Assembly: GCF_003056305.1 (NCBI RefSeq)
Contig: NZ_PYVX01000007.1
Span: 100,559 to 164,558, forward strand
From: Halomonas denitrificans
GTDB lineage: Bacteria; Pseudomonadota; Gammaproteobacteria; Pseudomonadales; Halomonadaceae
DNA length: 64,000 nucleotides
Reading direction: 5' to 3'
Under the pieces are notes generated by a model. The model was not told where the DNA came from, made no database searches, and worked only from the letters and a program-made list of their open reading frames with translations. The translations under genes were made by a program, and so were the position numbers. Below, in pieces: positions 46,453 through 59,783 of the stretch; within the stretch, counting starts at the first letter, position 1, and the number at the start of each line of letters is the position of its first letter.

Positions 46453-48642
46453 TCAGGCCCGGGACGGGGCGGGATAGAAACGCTCGCCGGCGGCGGCCAT
46501 CTCGCGCAGCCTCTCGGTGGGCGCGTAGAGCGGCCCCAGCTCCTCGGCCAGGCGGTCGGCCTGCTCGACGAAGGCCGACAGGCCCATGGCGTCGATGTAG
46601 CGCAGCGCGCCGCCGCGGAATGGCGGGAAGCCGATGCCGTAGATCAGCGCCATGTCGGCCTCGGCCGGGCTCGCCACGATGTCGTCCTCGAGGCAGCGCA
46701 CGGCCTCCAGGCACAGCGGCACCATCATGCGCGCGATGATCTCCTCGTCGGAGAACTCCCGGTGTGACGTCGCCACGCCCTTGACCAGGTCGATGGCCGC
46801 CTCGTCCTCGACCTTCTTCGGCTTGCCCTTGCGGTCTTCCTCGTAGGCGTAGAAGCCCTTGGCATTCTTCTGGCCCAGGCGATCGTGGTCGACCATCACC
46901 TGGATGACGCTCCGGTCGCCCTCGCCGCCCATGCCGGCCATGCGCTCCGGGAAGCCCTCGGCCATCACCTCGCCGGCATGCACCGCGGTATCCATGCCCA
47001 CCACGTCGAGCAGGTAGGCAGGGCCCATCGGCCAGCCGAAGCGCTCCATCACCTTGTCGACATGCCGGAAGTCGGCGCCCTGCGCGACCAGCTGGCTGAA
47101 GCCACCGAAGTAGGGGAAGAGCACCCGGTTGACGAGGAACCCCGGGCAGTCGTTGACCACGATGGGGGTCTTGCCCATGGCGCGGGCGTAGGCCACGGTC
47201 GCCGCCACGGCGGCGTCACTGGTCTTCTCGCCGCGGATGACCTCGACCAGCGGCATGCGGTGCACCGGGTTGAAGAAGTGCATGCCGCAGAAGTTCTCGG
47301 GGCGCTTCAGGTTCTCGGCCAGCCGCGTGATCGAGATGGTCGAGGTGTTGGAGGTGAGGATGGTCGACTCGCCGACCTGTCCTTCCACCTCGGTGAGCAC
47401 GGCGTCCTTGACCTTGGGGTTCTCGACCACCGCCTCGACCACCAGGTCGACATGCTCGAAGTCGCCGTAGGAGAGGGTCGGGCGGATGTTGGTCAGCCGC
47501 TCGGCCATCGCCTCGCTGGAGAGCTTGCCGCGCTCGACCTGCTTGGCGAACAGCTTGCGCGCCTCCTTGAGGCCGAGCTCGATGGCCTCGTCCTTGATGT
47601 CCTTCATCAGGATCGGCGTGCCCTTGGCGGCGCTCTGGTAGGCGATGCCGCCGCCCATGATGCCGGCCCCCAGCACCGCGGCCTGCTTGATCGGCCGGGC
47701 CTGGCGCTCGTGGCGGCTGCCCTTCTTCTTGACCAGCTGGTCGTTCAGGAACAGTCCGACCAGGTTGAAGGCCACCTCACTCATCGCCAGCTTGGCGAAG
47801 GCCTGGCTCTCGATGGCCTGGGCCCGCTCGCGGGATTCGCCGGCGCCCTTCTGGATGACCTTGATGGCCTCCACCGGGGCCGGGTAGTGGGGGCCCGCCT
47901 TGCCGGCCACGTAGCCCTTGGCGGTCTCGAAGGCCATCATCTGCTCGATGGGACCGAGGGCCAGCGGGGCCTGCTTCTGCGCCCGGCGCTCCCGGTAATC
48001 GAGCTCGCCGTCGTGGGCGCGGGCCAGCAGGTCCAGCGCCGCCGCCTCGAGTTCCGCCTGGGGCACCACCGCATCCACGGCCCCCATCTCGAGCGCTGCC
48101 GCGGCACGGTTGTCCTTGCCGCCGGCGATCCACTCCACGGCGTTGTCGGCGCCGATCAGCCGCGGCAGGCGCACGCAGCCGCCCCAGCCCGGCAAGATGC
48201 CGAGCTGAGTCTCGGGCAGGCCGATCTTCGCCGACTCGGCCATGACGCGAAAATCGGTGGTCAGCGCCAGCTCGCAGCCGCCCCCCAGCGCCAGGCCGTT
48301 GATCGCGGTGACGGTGGGAAACGGCAGGTCCTCGATGGCATTGAAGATGCCGTGCACGCGCTCGAGCATGGCCGACAGCGACTCGCCGCCCTGCTCGAAC
48401 ATGCCATGGAACTCGGTGATGTCGGCCCCGACGATGAAGACCTCCTTGGCGCTGGCGATCAGCAGCCCGGCGAGACCCTGCTCGGCGCGGATCGCCTCGA
48501 CCGCCTGGCCGAGCTCCTCGATCACGGCGCTGGAGAGCTTGTTGACGGACTCGTCCTTCAGGTCGAGGGTGAGCCTGGCGATGTCATCGCCGCCACCCTC
48601 GACACCCCGCGCCACCGTGATGGCATTGCCTTGATAGATCAT
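46453..48642 (-). CDS. fadB: Fatty acid oxidation complex subunit alpha FadB
   Basis: The 729-residue protein has an N-terminal enoyl-CoA hydratase domain ([31 protein letters not shown] with the active-site glutamates) and a C-terminal 3-hydroxyacyl-CoA dehydrogenase domain ([34 protein letters not shown]). Length and domain order are those of FadB. It forms the alpha2beta2 complex with FadA. A PsrA-like operator lies just upstream of the start. Confidence 0.97.
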   Translation of the reverse strand: MIYQGNAITVARGVEGGGDDIARLTLDLKDESVNKLSSAVIEELGQAVEAIRAEQGLAGLLIASAKEVFIVGADITEFHGMFEQGGESLSAMLERVHGIFNAIEDLPFPTVTAINGLALGGGCELALTTDFRVMAESAKIGLPETQLGILPGWGGCVRLPRLIGADNAVEWIAGGKDNRAAAALEMGAVDAVVPQAELEAAALDLLARAHDGELDYRERRAQKQAPLALGPIEQMMAFETAKGYVAGKAGPHYPAPVEAIKVIQKGAGESRERAQAIESQAFAKLAMSEVAFNLVGLFLNDQLVKKKGSRHERQARPIKQAAVLGAGIMGGGIAYQSAAKGTPILMKDIKDEAIELGLKEARKLFAKQVERGKLSSEAMAERLTNIRPTLSYGDFEHVDLVVEAVVENPKVKDAVLTEVEGQVGESTILTSNTSTISITRLAENLKRPENFCGMHFFNPVHRMPLVEVIRGEKTSDAAVAATVAYARAMGKTPIVVNDCPGFLVNRVLFPYFGGFSQLVAQGADFRHVDKVMERFGWPMGPAYLLDVVGMDTAVHAGEVMAEGFPERMAGMGGEGDRSVIQVMVDHDRLGQKNAKGFYAYEEDRKGKPKKVEDEAAIDLVKGVATSHREFSDEEIIARMMVPLCLEAVRCLEDDIVASPAEADMALIYGIGFPPFRGGALRYIDAMGLSAFVEQADRLAEELGPLYAPTERLREMAAAGERFYPAPSRA

Positions 48643-48665
48643 CCACGCATCTCCCTAAAGGAATT

Positions 48666-48679
48666 CATACGGCCGTTTG
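48666..48679 (-). promoter_or_regulatory. Candidate PsrA operator upstream of fadB
   Basis: Read on the minus strand, CAAACGGCCGTATG matches the PsrA motif (G/C)AAAC-N4-GTTT(G/C) with one mismatch. It ends 24 bases before the fadB start, in the likely promoter or leader. PsrA is the TetR-type repressor of fatty-acid oxidation genes in Pseudomonas and Halomonas-like bacteria. Confidence 0.55.
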
Positions 48680-48787
48680 ATTTCTGACAGCTTGGGACAG
48701 TCCCGCGTCCACGTCAAGCCCGTTTCCCAGGTATGGCAGCGGGCCGGCGGCTCACGTTCGCAGAGCCCCTGCTGCTAAGCTACGGCC

Positions 48788-50065
48788 ATGACCCGCGCCC
48801 CCGACATCGATCCCTCTCCTCCCCCTGACGAGCAGACCCACGCCGCGACTGCCGGCGGGCCTCCGTCACGGGTGGCGGCCTGGCAGTCGCGCCTCGAGCG
48901 GCTGATGGCGCGCCTGCACCCCTGGCGCTGGCTGTGGCCGCCGATGGCGCTTGCGGCTGGCCTCGCCAGCTTCTTCCTGGTGGAGCGCCAGCAGTGGCTC
49001 GGCGCCATGCTGGCGCTGGGCATGCTGCTGGCCTGGCTCCTGCTGCTCTCCGAGAGCCTGATCGGCCGCCTGCTGGTGCGGCGCGGCTACCCGGCGCTGC
49101 CCCGCGGGGTGACCGCCTTCATCGCCCAGCTGATCCACCAGGAGACCCTGTTCTTCACCCTGCCCTTCCTGCTGGCCACCACCGTCTGGGCGAGCGGCCA
49201 GGCGCTCTTCACCCTGCTGATCCTCGCCATGGCGCTGCTGTCGATCCTCGACCCGCTCTACTACCGGCTGGCCGAGCGTCATCGCTGGCTCTACTTCGCC
49301 TTCCACGCCCAGTGCGTCTTCTTAGTGGTGCTGGTCACCCTGCCGACCCTGCTGCACCTGACCACCGGCCAGAGCCTGGTGCTGGCCATCCTGGCCATGC
49401 TGCTGTTCAGCCTGCCGAGCCTGGTCCACCTGCTGCGCCCGCTGACCACGCGCCGCCTGCTGGCGATGCTGGCCCTGCTGCCGCTGCTGGCGGGCGCCGC
49501 CTGGGCCGGCCGGGCCTGGGTGCCGCCGGCCAGCCTGTGGATCTCGGGCAGCGCGCTCTCCCCGGCCTTCGCGCGCCAGGCGCGCCACCCGCTGGGCAGC
49601 ACGCCGCTGACCCCGGCGGCCCTGACCGGCCAGGGGCTCTATGCCTACACGGCGATCCATGCGCCGCGCGGGCTGAACGAGGAGGTGGTGCACGTCTGGC
49701 GCCAGAACGGCGTGGAGGTCGACCGCATCCCGCTGTCGATCCGCGGCGGACGCGAGGCGGGTTACCGGGCCTGGAGCCACAAGCAGAACTTTCCGAAGGA
49801 TCCGCGCGGCGCCTGGCGCATCGACGTGATGACCGACAGCGGCCAGCGCATCGGCATGCTGCGCTTCACCGTCAGCGAGGATAAAGAGGCCGCCACCCTG
49901 GCCGACGGCACGATCCACAAGCCCTCCGGCATCCCGGGGCTCAGCCTTCGCGGATTGCTGCCGCCGCCCGCCCCGCCCGACGACGCGGCGACCCCATCGG
50001 GGAAGGCCGGTCCCCTGGAGGAGGCGACGGAGTCGGCCGATGGGGCGAGCGGCGCGCAGCGGTGA
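48788..50065 (+). CDS. DUF5924/DUF2914 membrane protein
   Basis: The 425-residue protein has a soluble N-terminus, then about seven membrane helices (residues 49-245), and a periplasmic DUF2914-like domain (YTAIHAPRGLNEEVVHVWRQNG; RAWSHKQNFPKDPRGAWRIDVMTDSGQRIGMLRF). This domain order matches the DUF5924 family of Pseudomonas and Halomonas. Its function is unknown. It is divergent from fadBA, about 145 bases away, and is followed by slyA. Confidence 0.85.
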   Translation: MTRAPDIDPSPPPDEQTHAATAGGPPSRVAAWQSRLERLMARLHPWRWLWPPMALAAGLASFFLVERQQWLGAMLALGMLLAWLLLLSESLIGRLLVRRGYPALPRGVTAFIAQLIHQETLFFTLPFLLATTVWASGQALFTLLILAMALLSILDPLYYRLAERHRWLYFAFHAQCVFLVVLVTLPTLLHLTTGQSLVLAILAMLLFSLPSLVHLLRPLTTRRLLAMLALLPLLAGAAWAGRAWVPPASLWISGSALSPAFARQARHPLGSTPLTPAALTGQGLYAYTAIHAPRGLNEEVVHVWRQNGVEVDRIPLSIRGGREAGYRAWSHKQNFPKDPRGAWRIDVMTDSGQRIGMLRFTVSEDKEAATLADGTIHKPSGIPGLSLRGLLPPPAPPDDAATPSGKAGPLEEATESADGASGAQR

Positions 50066-50253
50066 CGTCGAGCACGGTGCTCGCGCCGGCTTCGGCGAGG
50101 GGAGAGACGACCGCGGGCGCCGAGGGACGCGATCGTCGAGACCGCGAACGGCGGGCGGGGCCGGCGACGCGGGGGCGCGCCGGTGTAATGGTAAGCCTGC
50201 TTGCATTTAACGCCGGTGGTTCCGACAATCCCGTCAGACTTCTCTTCCTGCGG

Positions 50254-50709
50254 ATGCACAGACCCATGCCCCAGAACATCGGCTTTCAGCTGTCTCGCGT
50301 GCCGCGCCTGTGGCGCGCCGTCATCGACCGCCGCCTGGCTCCTCTGGGCCTGACCCAGACGCGCTGGATCACCCTCTACCATCTGTGGCGCCTCGGCGAC
50401 GGCCAGCCGCAATGCGACCTGGCCCGCGCCATCGGCGTCGAAGCGCCCTCGCTGGTGCGCACCCTCGACCAGCTCTCCGAGCAGGGGCTGATCGAGCGGC
50501 GCGGCTGCGACCAGGACCGGCGCACCAAGCGGATCTTCCTCACCGAGGAGGCCACCCCCCTGCTCCAGCAGATCGATGCGGTGGTCAGCCAGGCGCGCAG
50601 CGAGATGCTGGCCGGCCTCGACGCCGACGACGTGGCGCACCTGGCGAGCCTGCTGTCGCGCATCGAGGAGAACGGCCTGGCGATCCAGGCCCGCGAAGCC
50701 CAGGAGTGA
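50254..50709 (+). CDS. slyA: MarR-family transcriptional regulator SlyA
   Basis: The protein has about 151 residues and follows SlyA closely: LSRVPRLWRAVIDRRLAPLGLTQTRWITLYHL, then the winged helix IGVEAPSLVRTLDQLSEQGLIERRGCDQDRRTKRIFLTE. The start may be ATG 50254 or 50266; neither has a strong ribosome binding site. Upstream, at about 50189-50208, TAAGCCTGCTTGCATTTAA includes an AAGC-CT-GCTT inverted repeat that could be an autoregulatory site. Confidence 0.9.
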   Translation: MHRPMPQNIGFQLSRVPRLWRAVIDRRLAPLGLTQTRWITLYHLWRLGDGQPQCDLARAIGVEAPSLVRTLDQLSEQGLIERRGCDQDRRTKRIFLTEEATPLLQQIDAVVSQARSEMLAGLDADDVAHLASLLSRIEENGLAIQAREAQE

Positions 50710-50715
50710 GCGGCC

Positions 50716-51261
50716 TCAGCGCGGCATCGAGGGCGGGCGTGCCTGACGGCCCGGCCGATCGCGGCCCGGCCGATCGGGGCGCCCCGAAAGGGCGTCGCGC
50801 AGCGCCGTGAGCCGCGCCAGCAGCGGCGACAGGGCCTCGACCGCCAGCGACTCCCCCCACCACAGGGTCAGGGCGTGATCGCCGGACTCCAGCACCAGCG
50901 CGTCCCGGGGCAGCGCCGCCAGGGCCTCCTCCAGCCGGTCGAGGGCCTCGGCCGGCAGCGGGCGCAGCGGCTCGACGCGCCAGCGCCAGCCCTCCCGGCA
51001 GGGCTTCAGCGAGGCGCTGGCCGCCTCCTCGCGTACCAGCACGAAGTCGGGCCCCGGGTGCTGCTGGGGATAGGACCAGCGGTAGGCCGCCATGGGCCCG
51101 CCCGTGCCGTGCAGCGGCGGCGACTCGAGCCGCACCGTCACGCCCGCCTGGCGCGCCACGGTGCGCAGCCTGCCCATGCGCCGCTGGGCGGGCGATGGCT
51201 TGAGCCACATCACCGGGGCGAAGACCAGCCCGACGATGGCGATGATGAGTAACCAGACCAT
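50716..51261 (-). CDS. Membrane-anchored protein of unknown function
   Basis: The 181-residue protein has one N-terminal membrane helix (MVWLLIIAIVGLVFAPVMWL) and a cytoplasmic or periplasmic domain (RRMGRLRTVARQAGVTVRL; YRWSYPQQHPGPDFVLVR), with a Pro/Arg-rich tail. Similar Pseudomonas proteins are sometimes labelled YajC-like because of the anchor, but I see no real YajC motif. It converges on slyA, with stops six bases apart, and is divergent from uspA. Confidence 0.7.
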   Translation of the reverse strand: MVWLLIIAIVGLVFAPVMWLKPSPAQRRMGRLRTVARQAGVTVRLESPPLHGTGGPMAAYRWSYPQQHPGPDFVLVREEAASASLKPCREGWRWRVEPLRPLPAEALDRLEEALAALPRDALVLESGDHALTLWWGESLAVEALSPLLARLTALRDALSGRPDRPGRDRPGRQARPPSMPR

Positions 51262-51367
51262 GGGGTCTCCTCGCTGAATGTTGACGCAAGTCGTTGTCTT
51301 GTCTTACCAGTCGTCCTAGAGTTGAAGCACCCACTGATACGCTGGACGCGGTACGGAGAGTCACACC

Positions 51368-51814
51368 ATGAGCAACGAATATCGTCATGTCCTGGTCGCC
51401 GTCGACCTGACCAAGGACTCCCACAAGGTGCTCGAGCGCGCGATGCAGATCGCCGATCGCAACGAGGCCAAGCTGTCCATCATGCACACCCTGGAGCCGC
51501 TGGGCTTCGCCTACGGCGGCGACATTCCCATGGACCTGACCAGCATCCAGGACCAGCTCGACGAGCACGCCAAGCAGCGTCTCGCCGAGATCGCCGACAG
51601 CCACGTCGCCCGCGAGAACCAGCACGTGGTGGTCGGCATGCCGGACACCGAGATCCATCGCTTCTCCGAGGAGAACGACGTCGACCTGATCGTGGTCGGC
51701 TCCCACGGCCGGCACGGCTTCGCCCTGCTGCTGGGCTCCACCTCCACCGGCGTGCTGCACGGCGCCCAGTGCGACGTGCTCGCCGTGCGGGTGGGCGCGA
51801 AGAGCGAGGAGTAG
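51368..51814 (+). CDS. uspA: Universal stress protein UspA
   Basis: The 148-residue protein has the UspA fold: YRHVLVAVDLTKDSHKVLERA, DVDLIVVGSHGRHGFALLLGSTSTGVLHGAQCDVLAVRV. The glycine-rich GSHGRHG...LGST resembles the ATP-binding loop. Its role is in stress survival and growth arrest. It is monocistronic, with a strong terminator. Confidence 0.93.
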   Translation: MSNEYRHVLVAVDLTKDSHKVLERAMQIADRNEAKLSIMHTLEPLGFAYGGDIPMDLTSIQDQLDEHAKQRLAEIADSHVARENQHVVVGMPDTEIHRFSEENDVDLIVVGSHGRHGFALLLGSTSTGVLHGAQCDVLAVRVGAKSEE

Positions 51815-51840
51815 CCCCGCGCCGTGCTCGTTCCCCGGAA

Positions 51841-51863
51841 AAGGCGCCCTCGGGCGCCTTTTT
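51841..51863. terminator. Bidirectional terminator between uspA and uup
   Basis: An 8-bp perfect stem (AAGGCGCC / GGCGCCTT) with a CTCG loop, flanked by AAAA on the left and TTTTT on the right, lies between two convergent genes. Confidence 0.92.
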
Positions 51864-51879
51864 CGTGGGCGGTGGTGGC

Positions 51880-53817
<1,938 letters not shown>

Positions 53818-53932
53818 GCGTTCACCTCGTCGTTCATCAAGGGCGCTAGTGTAACGCATGGCCGGGCCGGCGTGGCCCCATCCCCGTCCTCCCGGGTACA
53901 ATGCGCGCCCGCTTTCACAGGAGTGTTCCGCC

Positions 53933-54820
53933 GTGGCCGACGCGACGCCCCCCTTCGACGACGTGCTGCCCGAGGCGCTGAGGTTCCGTTCCCCCGCCCC
54001 GCTGGTCGACATCGGCGCCAACCTGACCCACGAGAGCTTCGCCCGCGACCTCGAGGCGACGCTCCAGCGCGCCCGGGCCGCCAACGTGACCACCCTGATC
54101 CTCACCGGCACGGACCGGGAGCACGCCGAGCAGGCCGTGGCCCTGGCGCGCCGCTACCCGGGGCTCTATGCCACCGCCGGGGTGCATCCCCACGACGCCA
54201 GCCGCTGGTCGCCGAGCCTCGCCGCCGCCATGGGCGAGCTGCATCGCGCCCCGGAGGTGGTCGCGGTGGGCGAGTGCGGCCTGGACTTCAACCGCAACTT
54301 CTCGACCCCCGCCGAGCAGGAGCGCGCCTTCGAGGCCCAGCTCGCCCTGGCCGCCGAGAGCGGCAAGCCGCTGTTCCTCCACGAGCGCGATGCCGGACGG
54401 CGCATGCGCGAGATGCTGCATGCCTGGCGCGACGACATCCCGGATGCCGTGATCCACTGCTTCACCGCCGACCGCGACACGCTCTACGGCTACCGGGACC
54501 TCGACCTGCACATCGGCCTGACCGGCTGGCTCTGCGACGAACGCCGCGGCCACCACCTGCGCGAGCTGGTCGGCGAGATTCCCCTCGAGCGACTGATGGT
54601 GGAGACCGACTGCCCCTACCTGCTGCCGCGCAATTTACCTGCCAAACTCAAGGGCAGGCGCCATGAGCCGGCCCTGCTGCCCTGGATCGTGCGCGAGATC
54701 GCCCACTGGCGGGGCACCGACGAGGCCGCTCTGGCCCGGGCCACCACGGCCACCGCCTGCGCCTTCTTCCGCCTGCCGGCGGAGCCGACATCCCCCGACA
54801 CCGAACACGAGGACTTGTGA
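53933..54820 (+). CDS. tatD: TatD-family metal-dependent DNase
   Basis: The 295-residue protein has the TatD motifs LVDIGANLTHE, AGVHPHDASRW, VGECGLDFNRNFS, FLHERDAG, VIHCFTADRDTLYG and MVETDCPYLLPRN, with all metal ligands retained. TatD is a 3'-5' exonuclease acting in DNA repair. The start is a GTG with CAGGAG nine bases upstream; relative to E. coli TatD it has an N-terminal extension of about 22 residues. The next gene begins one base after the stop. Confidence 0.93.
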   Translation: MADATPPFDDVLPEALRFRSPAPLVDIGANLTHESFARDLEATLQRARAANVTTLILTGTDREHAEQAVALARRYPGLYATAGVHPHDASRWSPSLAAAMGELHRAPEVVAVGECGLDFNRNFSTPAEQERAFEAQLALAAESGKPLFLHERDAGRRMREMLHAWRDDIPDAVIHCFTADRDTLYGYRDLDLHIGLTGWLCDERRGHHLRELVGEIPLERLMVETDCPYLLPRNLPAKLKGRRHEPALLPWIVREIAHWRGTDEAALARATTATACAFFRLPAEPTSPDTEHEDL

Positions 54821-54821
54821 C

Positions 54822-55376
54822 ATGGCCGGTTCCGGCATCAACGAGACGCCCGGCTTCATCGCCGTGGAGACCGGCGACGACGATGGCCTGCCGCTGGCCA
54901 TCGCCTGGACGCTGTCCGACGGGCGCATCAAGCACACCCTGATCCAGCCCGACGACGACTGGCTCGACGGTGAGATGCACTCGCTGGGCGGCTACAGCCT
55001 GGAGGAGCTCACCAGCATCGGCGTGAGCCCGCTGGACGTGATCCGCGAGCTGGAGAACGACCACTTCAACCAGACCCTCTATACCGCGGGCGTCGGCGAC
55101 GACGAGGCGGCCATCTCGCGGCTCTTCGACACCTACGGCCTCGACCCCTTCGTGGAGCTGGCCCCGGCCGAGAGCCTCTATAACGACCTCGCGCCCGGCG
55201 ACTGGCCCCGCGCCCGCGGCGACCTGTTCGGCGAACTGGGCCTCGAGCCGCTGCGCCCGGAGCACGAGGTGGAGGTGATGCTGCACCTGCACCTGCGCCT
55301 GGCCCCCGGCGGCGAGGAGCGCGAGGCGGAGCCCTTCGACGGCCGGCTGATGGATGGCGACGACGTCGACGACTGA
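54822..55376 (+). CDS. DEDD-exonuclease-like protein, probably inactive
   Basis: The 184-residue protein has an N-terminal segment GFIAVETGDDDGLPLAIAW and HTLIQPDDDWLDGEMHSLGGYSL, followed by TLYTAGVGDDEAAISRLFDTYGL. These align by eye with the DnaQ-like family whose members read VDIEASG, LIRPEPEW and LYSDAWG-D. Here the first catalytic Asp is Ala (IAVETG for IDVETG) and a second Asp is lost (TAG for SDA), so nuclease activity is unlikely. It begins one base after tatD ends, with GAGGACTT upstream, so it is co-transcribed with tatD. Confidence 0.65.
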   Translation: MAGSGINETPGFIAVETGDDDGLPLAIAWTLSDGRIKHTLIQPDDDWLDGEMHSLGGYSLEELTSIGVSPLDVIRELENDHFNQTLYTAGVGDDEAAISRLFDTYGLDPFVELAPAESLYNDLAPGDWPRARGDLFGELGLEPLRPEHEVEVMLHLHLRLAPGGEEREAEPFDGRLMDGDDVDD

Positions 55377-55389
55377 GCCCAACTTCTAT

Positions 55390-57570
<2,181 letters not shown>

Positions 57571-57604
57571 GGGCGGCCTCCGGTCGGCGGCGGATGCCTT
57601 CAGC

Positions 57605-58189
57605 CTAGTCGACCGTCTCCGGCCGCCGCGACCCGGGACGCGCCTCGGGCGCGAGCAGGGCACGCCCGGCGGCCACGGCGGCCGCCAGCGGCTCGCCGCC
57701 GTGGTAGAAGGCGGCCAGGGCGCGACGGAAGGCCGCCGCCCGCGCGGGCAGGCCCTCCTGCAGGTAGCGCTCGGCGCGTGCCTCGACCCGGGCCCGGAAG
57801 CCCTCGCGATCGACCCGGACGTCGCCCAGGTTGTCGACGCTGACGTTGAAGGGCAGTCCGCAGGCGTCAGCGAAGAGCCGCTCCAGCGCCTGGGGCGCCA
57901 CCTCCACCGCCTCGAACTGGCGCTGCTGGTCGGCGTCGCGGCCGTCGGGCAGGTACCAGTAGCCGTAGTCCTCGAGCTCGCGACGCCGCGCCCCGGCGAT
58001 GCACCAGTGGCTGACCTCATGCAGGGCGCTGGCGAAGAAGCCCCGGGCGAAGATCACCCGGTGCCAGGGGCTCGCCTCGTCCGCCGGCAGGTAGAGCGGC
58101 TCGTCGCCGCCGCGTACCAGCCGCGTCCCGAAGGTCGGCTGGAAGAGGCCGTCGAACAGGGCGATGACATCCTCGAGTCGGTGGTCCAC
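57605..58189 (-). CDS. epmC: Elongation factor P hydroxylase EpmC
   Basis: The 194-residue protein matches EpmC (YfcM): metal-binding HEVSHWCIAG (His57, Glu58, His61), YGYWYLPDGRDADQQRQFE and LPFNVSVDNLGDV. EpmC hydroxylates the lysylated residue of elongation factor P. EpmA and EpmB are not in the window. It is followed by the E1 gene and is divergent from the MATE gene. Confidence 0.92.
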   Translation of the reverse strand: MDHRLEDVIALFDGLFQPTFGTRLVRGGDEPLYLPADEASPWHRVIFARGFFASALHEVSHWCIAGARRRELEDYGYWYLPDGRDADQQRQFEAVEVAPQALERLFADACGLPFNVSVDNLGDVRVDREGFRARVEARAERYLQEGLPARAAAFRRALAAFYHGGEPLAAAVAAGRALLAPEARPGSRRPETVD

Positions 58190-58334
58190 ACAGGCTCCTT
58201 GGGTGAGAAAAATGGGCCATTATAGGCGTGGGGCGGGCGGAGCGAAAATCGCCGCCGGCTGATAGACTGAGCGCCTTCCCGGCGCGCGTCATGGACCGAC
58301 GCCGCCGTCCCTCTCTGTCGCATGGAGCCTCGCC

Positions 58335-59783
58335 GTGATGCCGTTCATCTCACGCCTGCTGACCACCAGCCGCCGGGAAACCCCCGCCCTGATGCGCCTG
58401 GCCCTGCCGATCTGCGGAGCCCAGCTGGCCCAGGCCGGCATGAGCGTCGTCGACGTGATGATGACCGGGCGACTGAGCGCCACGGACCTGGCGGCGGTCT
58501 CGGTGGGCGCGAGCCTGTGGCTGCCGCTGATGCTGTTCATGACCGGTACCCTGATGGGGCTGACGCCGATCGTCGCCCAGCTGCTCGGCGGCGGACGCAC
58601 CGAGGGCATCCGGCCCAGCGTCCACCAGGCGCTGTGGGTGGCCCTGGCGCTGGGCGTCGTCGCCGCGCTGCTGCTGTGGAGCGTGGTGATGCCGATCTTC
58701 CGGCTGATGGAGGTGCCCGAGGAGGTCGCCAGCCGCGCCACAGCCTACCTGGCGGCGCTGGCCTTCGGCATGCCCGGGGTGGCGCTGTTCCAGGCGCTGC
58801 GCGCCTTCTCGGACGGCATGAACCACACCCGCCCGTCGCTCTGGATCAGCCTGGTCGGCCTCGGCGTCAACATCCCCTGCAACTTCGTGTTGATCTACGG
58901 CGGCGACGGCCTCACGGGGCTGTTCGGCACCGGGCTGCCCGCCTGGCTGCAGGGCCTGCCCGCCCTCGGGGCGCTGGGCTGCGGCATCGCCACGGCGATC
59001 TCGATGTGGGTGATGAGCCTGACCATGTTCGCCTATACCCGCCGCGCCAGGGCCTACGGCGACATCGACCTCTGGCGGGCGCCCTCCCCGCCGCGCTGGC
59101 CGCTGATCGCCGAGCTGCTGCGCGTGGGCGTGCCGATCGGGGTGGCGATCTTCCTCGAGGTGACGCTGTTCACGCTGATCGCGCTGTTCGTCGCCAGTCT
59201 CGGCGAGATCACCGTGGCGGCCCACCAGGTGGCGCTCAACTACACCTCGATCCTGTTCATGCTGCCGCTGTCGCTGGGCATGGCGCTGACCGTACGGGTG
59301 AGCAACACCCTCGGCCAGGGCCGTCCCGAGCAGGCACGCCTGGTGGCCTGGAACGGCATTCTGGTCTCCCTTGGCGTGGCGGGGCTCAACAGCCTGCTGC
59401 TGTGGCTGACCGCCGAGCCGGTGATCGCGCTCTACACTCACAACAGCGAGGTGACACGCCTGACCCTGTCGCTGGTTGGCCTGGCGATGCTCTACCAGGT
59501 CTCGGACGCTCTGCAGGTCAACCTGGCCGGGGCGCTGCGCGGCTACAAGGACACCCGCATCATCATGCTGATCACCCTGCTGGCCTACTGGCTGGTGGGA
59601 CTGGGAGGCGGTCACTGGCTCGGCCAGGTCGGCCTCGCCGGCTGGATCGAGCCGCTGGGCGTGCACGGCTACTGGATCGGCCTGGTGGCCGGCCTGACCG
59701 TCGCCGCGGTAATGTTGGGCGAGCGACTCCGACGCATCGGCAAGGCGAGGGCGCATGACACCTTCGAGATCTCCCGCGACTGA
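58335..59783 (+). CDS. MATE-family efflux transporter
   Basis: The 482-residue protein has twelve hydrophobic segments and the MATE signatures RLALPICGAQLAQAGMSVVDVMMTGRLS and SLGEITVAAHQVALNYTSILFMLPLSLG, placing it with NorM-type Na+/H+-coupled drug exporters. Either GTG 58335 or ATG 58338 may be the start; GGAG lies seven bases before the GTG. Its stop overlaps the DUF3080 gene by 29 bases, indicating coupling. Confidence 0.9.
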   Translation: MMPFISRLLTTSRRETPALMRLALPICGAQLAQAGMSVVDVMMTGRLSATDLAAVSVGASLWLPLMLFMTGTLMGLTPIVAQLLGGGRTEGIRPSVHQALWVALALGVVAALLLWSVVMPIFRLMEVPEEVASRATAYLAALAFGMPGVALFQALRAFSDGMNHTRPSLWISLVGLGVNIPCNFVLIYGGDGLTGLFGTGLPAWLQGLPALGALGCGIATAISMWVMSLTMFAYTRRARAYGDIDLWRAPSPPRWPLIAELLRVGVPIGVAIFLEVTLFTLIALFVASLGEITVAAHQVALNYTSILFMLPLSLGMALTVRVSNTLGQGRPEQARLVAWNGILVSLGVAGLNSLLLWLTAEPVIALYTHNSEVTRLTLSLVGLAMLYQVSDALQVNLAGALRGYKDTRIIMLITLLAYWLVGLGGGHWLGQVGLAGWIEPLGVHGYWIGLVAGLTVAAVMLGERLRRIGKARAHDTFEISRD

